In this document: in pieces, positions 63,661 to 64,000 of the stretch
How the letters are laid out: every line of letters begins with the position of its first letter
Numbering within the stretch: position 1 is the first letter of the stretch
NCBI GenBank assembly: GCA_012845835.1
Contig: JABAKD010000022.1
Coordinates: 8,732,218 to 8,796,217 of the forward strand
DNA length: 64,000 bases
From: Undaria pinnatifida
Lineage: Eukaryota; Sar; Phaeophyceae; Laminariales; Alariaceae
Direction of reading: 5' to 3'
The notes under the pieces: generated by a model
What the model was told of the DNA's origin: nothing
Database searches by the model: none
Seen by the model: the letters and a program-made list of their open reading frames with translations, nothing else
Made by a program: the position numbers and the translations under genes

Positions 63661-64000
63661 TGTTTATAATATAAGTTTCAGCATAGGTATCACCAGGGGT
63701 AACTAGCCGATCCGACCCCTCCAAGACCCATTCCCCATTTTGGGGGACAAACTACTTATAAATTAAAATTCAGGACTTTATTATGATTTTTTTTCCAGTA
63801 GTAGCGAAATCGGCATCACGATACGTCCGTTTTCTCTTGTTGCTGGCGCTTGGCAATTGCAAGCCAATTGTTGGGGACAAGAATACTTGGTATCAGTATC
63901 GGGGGGATTTTTAGGCTCCAGATGGGTTACACCGGGCACCCCTCTCTACTGCTGACGCTGTCACTATTTACAATATATATATGCTAACTACTACCTAGTA

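Overview
The window looks like gene-poor nuclear DNA of a eukaryote. It has spliced genes with long introns, several decayed LTR retrotransposons, satellite-like DNA and very long G or C runs. No bacterial operons, rRNA genes or convincing tRNA genes were found. Intermediate base composition, a 2.5 kb intron and Gly/Ser-rich proteins would suit a photosynthetic stramenopile such as a brown alga. That placement is inference only.

Only one conserved cellular gene is clear: a minus-strand NOT4/CNOT4-like gene near the right end. A large 3' exon (56817-59351) carries most of an RRM, a CCCH finger and a long low-complexity tail. The N-terminal half of the RRM lies in an upstream exon ending at 61900. 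The intron between them is 2548 bp and contains a MITE-like element. The RING domain expected in this family is not visible, so it probably lies beyond the right edge.

The most unusual content is an unrecognised multi-copy gene family inside large dispersed repeats. Copy A (1 to ~5560) and copy B (~32640 to ~41020) have the same layout: a tiny exon 1, exon 2 with an NNWADGLA motif and a DWAALEARP motif, and exon 3 encoding a basic helical C-terminus. In copy B all three predicted exons join in phase 0 to give about 283 residues. Copy A seems frameshifted at exon 3. Further partial and inverted copies of exon 2 fill 9.8-13.2 kb, and a truncated exon 3 lies at 14.3 kb. Copy B carries an extra ~1.8 kb between exons 2 and 3, made of G-rich, inverted-repeat-bounded sequence found elsewhere in the window.

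Between copies A and B lies a retrotransposon graveyard. There is a degenerate Copia-like gag with flanking direct repeats (6.9-9.4 kb). A nearly complete Ty1/copia element (16749-22964) has 406 bp LTRs, a 5 bp target duplication and frame-broken pol. There is also an old minus-strand Copia (24.3-26.9 kb), a repeat pair with a Copia protease-linker trace (15.84 and 27.89 kb), and an old minus-strand Gypsy-like gag-protease-RT fragment (29.1-31.6 kb).

From 41 to 56.8 kb the DNA is almost entirely repeats: a G-rich family with shared terminal motifs, tandem duplications of 60-170 bp, an 8 bp microsatellite, a higher-order minisatellite and long homopolymers. A short open exon-like stretch at 42.5 kb and two related minus-strand coding relics (44.3 and 48.1 kb) are the only coding hints. 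Apart from the NOT4 gene, the window appears to be built by transposition, segmental duplication and decay.
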